Assembly (NCBI GenBank): GCA_944325355.1 | Contig: CALUZS010000012.1 | Span: 1 to 64,000, forward strand | From: an uncultured Parabacteroides sp. | GTDB taxonomy: Bacteria > Bacteroidota > Bacteroidia > Bacteroidales > Tannerellaceae | Direction of reading: 5' to 3' | DNA length: 64,000 nt | In this document: positions 61,659-64,000 of the stretch, piece by piece | Layout: the number at the start of each line of letters is the position of its first letter | Numbering within the stretch: position 1 is the stretch's first letter | Notes under the pieces: generated by a model | The model's database searches: none | What the model was told of the DNA's origin: nothing | The model's input: only the letters and a program-made list of their open reading frames with translations | Position numbers and translations under genes: made by a program

Positions 61659-62276
61659 TTACCGAACAAAAAAATCCAACAACTTCCGTTCCCCTATATA
61701 TCCTTGCAAATGGTCGCCTATTGCAACCGGAGCAACACCGCTGGGCGTTCCCGTATAAATCAAATCGCCGATTTTAAGCGTACAAAAACGGCTGACATAA
61801 GAGATGATGGCATCTACCTTGAAAAGCATCTCCGAACTATTTCCCTGTTGCACTGCCTTTCCGTTCTTCTCAAGCCGGAAAGAGAGGTTATTGATATCTC
61901 CCCCGACCTCGTCCAGACGGACAAACGTCCCTATCGCCGCCGAATTATCAAAAGCTTTGCTGATTTCCCAAGGCATGCCTTTTTCTCTTAACCGATTCTG
62001 CAAATCACGGGCAGTGAAATCGATGCCAACCGTAATTTCATCGTAATACCTATGGGCGAACCGTTCAGCGATGCTCTTTCCCAGTCGATTGATACGGACA
62101 ACAATCTCCGTTTCGTAATGGATTTCAGACGAAAAATCCGGAATAAAAAAAGGTTTCCCGTCTTTCAGCAACGAAGAATCGGGCTTCATAAAGATAACAG
62201 GCTCTTTCTGTTCTAACGTATGATGCAACTCTTTATTGTGCGCTGCATAGTTCATTCCGACTGCAATAATTTTCAT
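61659..62276 (-). CDS. Fumarylacetoacetate hydrolase family protein
   Basis: A 205-aa FAH-fold hydrolase or isomerase. Typical motifs are KIIAVGMNYAAHNKE, EPVIFMKPDSSLL, HYETEIVVRINRLGKSI (metal-binding Glu), GIDFTARDLQNRL and GDLIYTGTPSGVAPVAIGD. Members act on acylpyruvates or oxaloacetate; at this length the human FAHD1-like acylpyruvase/oxaloacetate decarboxylase is the nearest functional guess. It starts 3 bases after rex ends and precedes porU by 35 bases. Confidence 0.92.
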   Translation of the reverse strand: MKIIAVGMNYAAHNKELHHTLEQKEPVIFMKPDSSLLKDGKPFFIPDFSSEIHYETEIVVRINRLGKSIAERFAHRYYDEITVGIDFTARDLQNRLREKGMPWEISKAFDNSAAIGTFVRLDEVGGDINNLSFRLEKNGKAVQQGNSSEMLFKVDAIISYVSRFCTLKIGDLIYTGTPSGVAPVAIGDHLQGYIGERKLLDFFVR

Positions 62277-62279
62277 CCC

Positions 62280-62924
62280 TTAATAATTTTGTAAACGGTT
62301 AAACATAACTGCCAAGTGGGAATACATCGAGGTATTCTGTATAACGACGCCTTCCGGTACACGGATACGGAAAGGTGTAAAATTCCACAATGCTCTGATT
62401 CCGCCTTTTATGATATAGTCTGCCACCGATTGCGCAACCTCGACCGGCACCGTTATTATTCCGATTGTCGCACCATATTTGGATTGTAAGGCAGGGAAAT
62501 CGTCCAGATGGAAAACCGGGATGCCGTTAATCTCCTTGCCAACCAGACTCTCTTGGATATCAAACCCGGCAACAATCTCCAAACCGTACTGCTTCAAACC
62601 GGAATCTTGCAACAAGGCACCTCCCAAATTTCCTGCCCCAAAAAGGAATGTCTTATGTGTTGTCGTAAAGCCCAAAAACTCATCCAACACAGCAATCAAT
62701 GAATCGATTTCATACCCGACTCTCGTCTTTCCCGAGATGTTCACAAACGACAAATCTTTTGCGACCCGGCTCGCATCCACATTTATCGCTTTAGCAATCT
62801 GAGTAGAGGAAACGAACGTCTCACCTTTCCCCTTCAAGAGCTTGACAAATGCTAAATACCACGGCAGACGCCGAAGTGTAGGCTCCGGAATTTTCCCTGT
62901 TTCTTTCGACTCAGTATGTGCCAT
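62280..62924 (-). CDS. rex: Redox-sensing transcriptional repressor Rex
   Basis: A 214-aa NADH-responsive repressor. An N-terminal winged helix (IPEPTLRRLPWYLAFVKLL, STQIAKAINVDASRVAKDLSF) binds operators, and a Rossmann domain (TFLFGAGNLGGALLQDSG) binds NADH or NAD+; a domain-swapped C-terminal helix ends the protein. The frame extends to 62975, but that extension (KKFIVFLLRIYLWMV) is hydrophobic and unlike Rex, so the ATG at 62924 is used. It is placed between the porW-like gene and a FAH gene. Confidence 0.93.
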   Translation of the reverse strand: MAHTESKETGKIPEPTLRRLPWYLAFVKLLKGKGETFVSSTQIAKAINVDASRVAKDLSFVNISGKTRVGYEIDSLIAVLDEFLGFTTTHKTFLFGAGNLGGALLQDSGLKQYGLEIVAGFDIQESLVGKEINGIPVFHLDDFPALQSKYGATIGIITVPVEVAQSVADYIIKGGIRALWNFTPFRIRVPEGVVIQNTSMYSHLAVMFNRLQNY

Positions 62925-62999
62925 TCTCACCATCCATAGATAAATCCGCAACAAAAATACAATAAATTTCTTCAATCTTCCGATTGCAAGCCGGCAGGA

Positions 63000-64000
63000 T
63001 TACCGGCTCTTCCGGGCTGCTTCTTTCGCTTTCAATTCTTTCTCGCGAAGCCGTTCCTTCTCTTTACGCTCACGCTCTTTCTGTTTCATTTTCTCCTTGT
63101 AAGCACGTTCTTTCTCTTTTTGAAGCTTTTTACGTGCCTTCTCCTTCGCTTTGCGTTCGGCTTCCCGTTGTTTCAGCTGTTCTTTTCTTGTCTGTTTTTC
63201 AATTTTTTGTTGTTCTTTCTCCAATTTCTTTTGCTGTTCCTCCTCCATTTGCGTCTTCTCTTTCCGCGCTTCTTCTGTCGACAGCTCTTTACTCCGTATC
63301 TTTTCAATATCATCGAGTGTCAGTTCTCTACGCGGACGGATAGAATAGATAGGGAGAGTCGTTTCTTCCTGTTTTTGTTCCTCCTGCAGCTCTGGTTCCG
63401 GAACAGGCTGCTGTAAAACCGAATCTTGTACAACCGGATCCGGCTGTTCCCATTTAACTTTCCAGCGGGCAACCATTTCCGGCTCGGCATCCCCGTATTC
63501 TTTCTCAAAGAAAGAGATGTACTCTTCCAAGGTCTTACCAAGCATAAGCGTCTCATAATTCTCTTCAGATATAGGAAGCACTATCAACCGCCCGTTCAAT
63601 GTATTCGCATAACCGCCCTCTTCGGATATTTTCTGATAATAATAAAACGCTTCATCCATATTATTGAACCCGCCAATCTGAATCATGCTCAACTCGCCAA
63701 CCTCCTCGGTCGACAAATCAAATGCACGAACCCGAAAATTCGCAAAATTATAAGCTGCAACCGTAAACAACAGTTGATTTGTCTCCAACATCTCCGTCGG
63801 ATAAACCAACAACACTCGGCAAGGAGCATCCGGCGTATGCAAGAACACCCGCGTAGAATCGGCAACACGGTTCCCGTCTCCATCCACTGTCCCAAAACGG
63901 ATATTCCAAACCATCTCTCTAAACTCCCCTTTCACTATACTTCTTCCCCGAAGAATGCCTTTCAGCATCTCTCCTGCCAACTCCGACACATCGGCAGTCG
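63000..64000 (-). CDS. PorW/SprE-like T9SS protein, C-terminal part (cut by the window end)
   Basis: The last 333 residues of a larger protein; the frame stays open past position 64000. Residues PCRVLLVYPTEMLETNQLLFTVAAYNFANF, VGELSMIQIGGFNNMDEAFYY and NYETLMLGKTLEEYISFFEKEYG match the end of PorW/SprE, a TPR-rich T9SS periplasmic lipoprotein linking the motor complex to the translocon. After it comes a Pro/Gln linker and about 110 residues of Lys/Glu/Arg (KEKERAYKEKMKQKERERK), likely coiled coil. It lies 24 bases upstream of the rex stop's gene and is probably first in this operon. The identity rests on the C-terminal domain only. Confidence 0.72.
   Translation of the reverse strand, partial: TADVSELAGEMLKGILRGRSIVKGEFREMVWNIRFGTVDGDGNRVADSTRVFLHTPDAPCRVLLVYPTEMLETNQLLFTVAAYNFANFRVRAFDLSTEEVGELSMIQIGGFNNMDEAFYYYQKISEEGGYANTLNGRLIVLPISEENYETLMLGKTLEEYISFFEKEYGDAEPEMVARWKVKWEQPDPVVQDSVLQQPVPEPELQEEQKQEETTLPIYSIRPRRELTLDDIEKIRSKELSTEEARKEKTQMEEEQQKKLEKEQQKIEKQTRKEQLKQREAERKAKEKARKKLQKEKERAYKEKMKQKERERKEKERLREKELKAKEAARKSR

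Noticed and set aside
1..64000. tRNA, rRNA, CRISPR array, insertion sequence or prophage
   Set aside because: I looked at every intergenic stretch above about 80 bp and found no cloverleaf, spaced direct repeats, transposase or phage genes. xerD is the housekeeping recombinase, not an integrase.

Overview
The window is a chromosomal segment of a member of the Bacteroidota, most likely order Bacteroidales. The evidence is the recurrent promoter -7 element TAnnTTTG in front of many genes, the absence of strong Shine-Dalgarno sites, an ECF sigma/FecR/SusC/SusD cassette, DUF1573, DUF1599, DUF2027 and DUF4251 proteins, a GH92 mannosidase, and type IX secretion system (T9SS) genes porU, porV and a porW-like 3' end. 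A T9SS-bearing gut lineage such as Odoribacteraceae or Parabacteroides-like organisms would fit, but genus is an inference I cannot settle. I see no rRNA, tRNA, CRISPR array, prophage or insertion sequence.

Layout. 1-7.7 kb: Smr/DUF2027 and CYTH proteins (+), then on the minus strand a zeta-toxin-like kinase with a 56-aa partner, folE, a SPOR protein, tpiA, a DoxX/redoxin membrane protein and DUF1599, then an M23/LysM endopeptidase. 7.8-14.3 kb (minus): recG, then a dipeptidyl peptidase IV - lipA - membrane/degenerate-Nudix operon. 14.3-21.3 kb: radical SAM protein, DUF4251 and MscS channel, TPR protein, a 387-bp gap with a promoter and a small ORF, GtrA, aldose epimerase, and a thyA-folA operon. 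21.5-27.6 kb: a 1895-aa alpha-2-macroglobulin that lacks the thioester motif, and a YbjQ-type protein. 27.6-35 kb: ECF sigma factor, FecR anti-sigma, SusC and SusD. 35.2-44.8 kb: a split LysO exporter (minus), then GH92 - 2-hydroxyacid dehydrogenase - AlkD-like glycosylase - DUF2400 - LOG - tricorn protease, tightly packed. 44.9-50.1 kb: xerD opposed to aroQ - pyk - O-methyltransferase - rbfA - LolC/E-type permease. 50.2-56.5 kb: manC, two tandem DUF1573 proteins, meaB, argS, SUI1. 56.5-64 kb (minus): a run read in the order porW-like, rex, FAH hydrolase, porU, porV, ispF.

Most of this is ordinary core chromosome. The clearest unexplained signal is a perfect 22-bp inverted repeat with a 2-bp spacer placed inside the first codons of the ECF sigma gene (27681-27726), preceded by a second stem-loop just before its start codon. 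Other points of interest are a DUF2400 protein that looks like a helix-hairpin-helix DNA glycosylase next to an AlkD homologue, a membrane protein with a Nudix-like domain that has lost the catalytic glutamates, a zeta-like kinase/small ORF pair with a 16-bp palindrome upstream, and the embedding of the redox sensor Rex between two T9SS genes.

Positions of start codons were often decided by promoter position: where a -7 element overlaps the longest possible start, the next start downstream was chosen (DUF1599, zeta-like kinase, LysO N-half, GH92).
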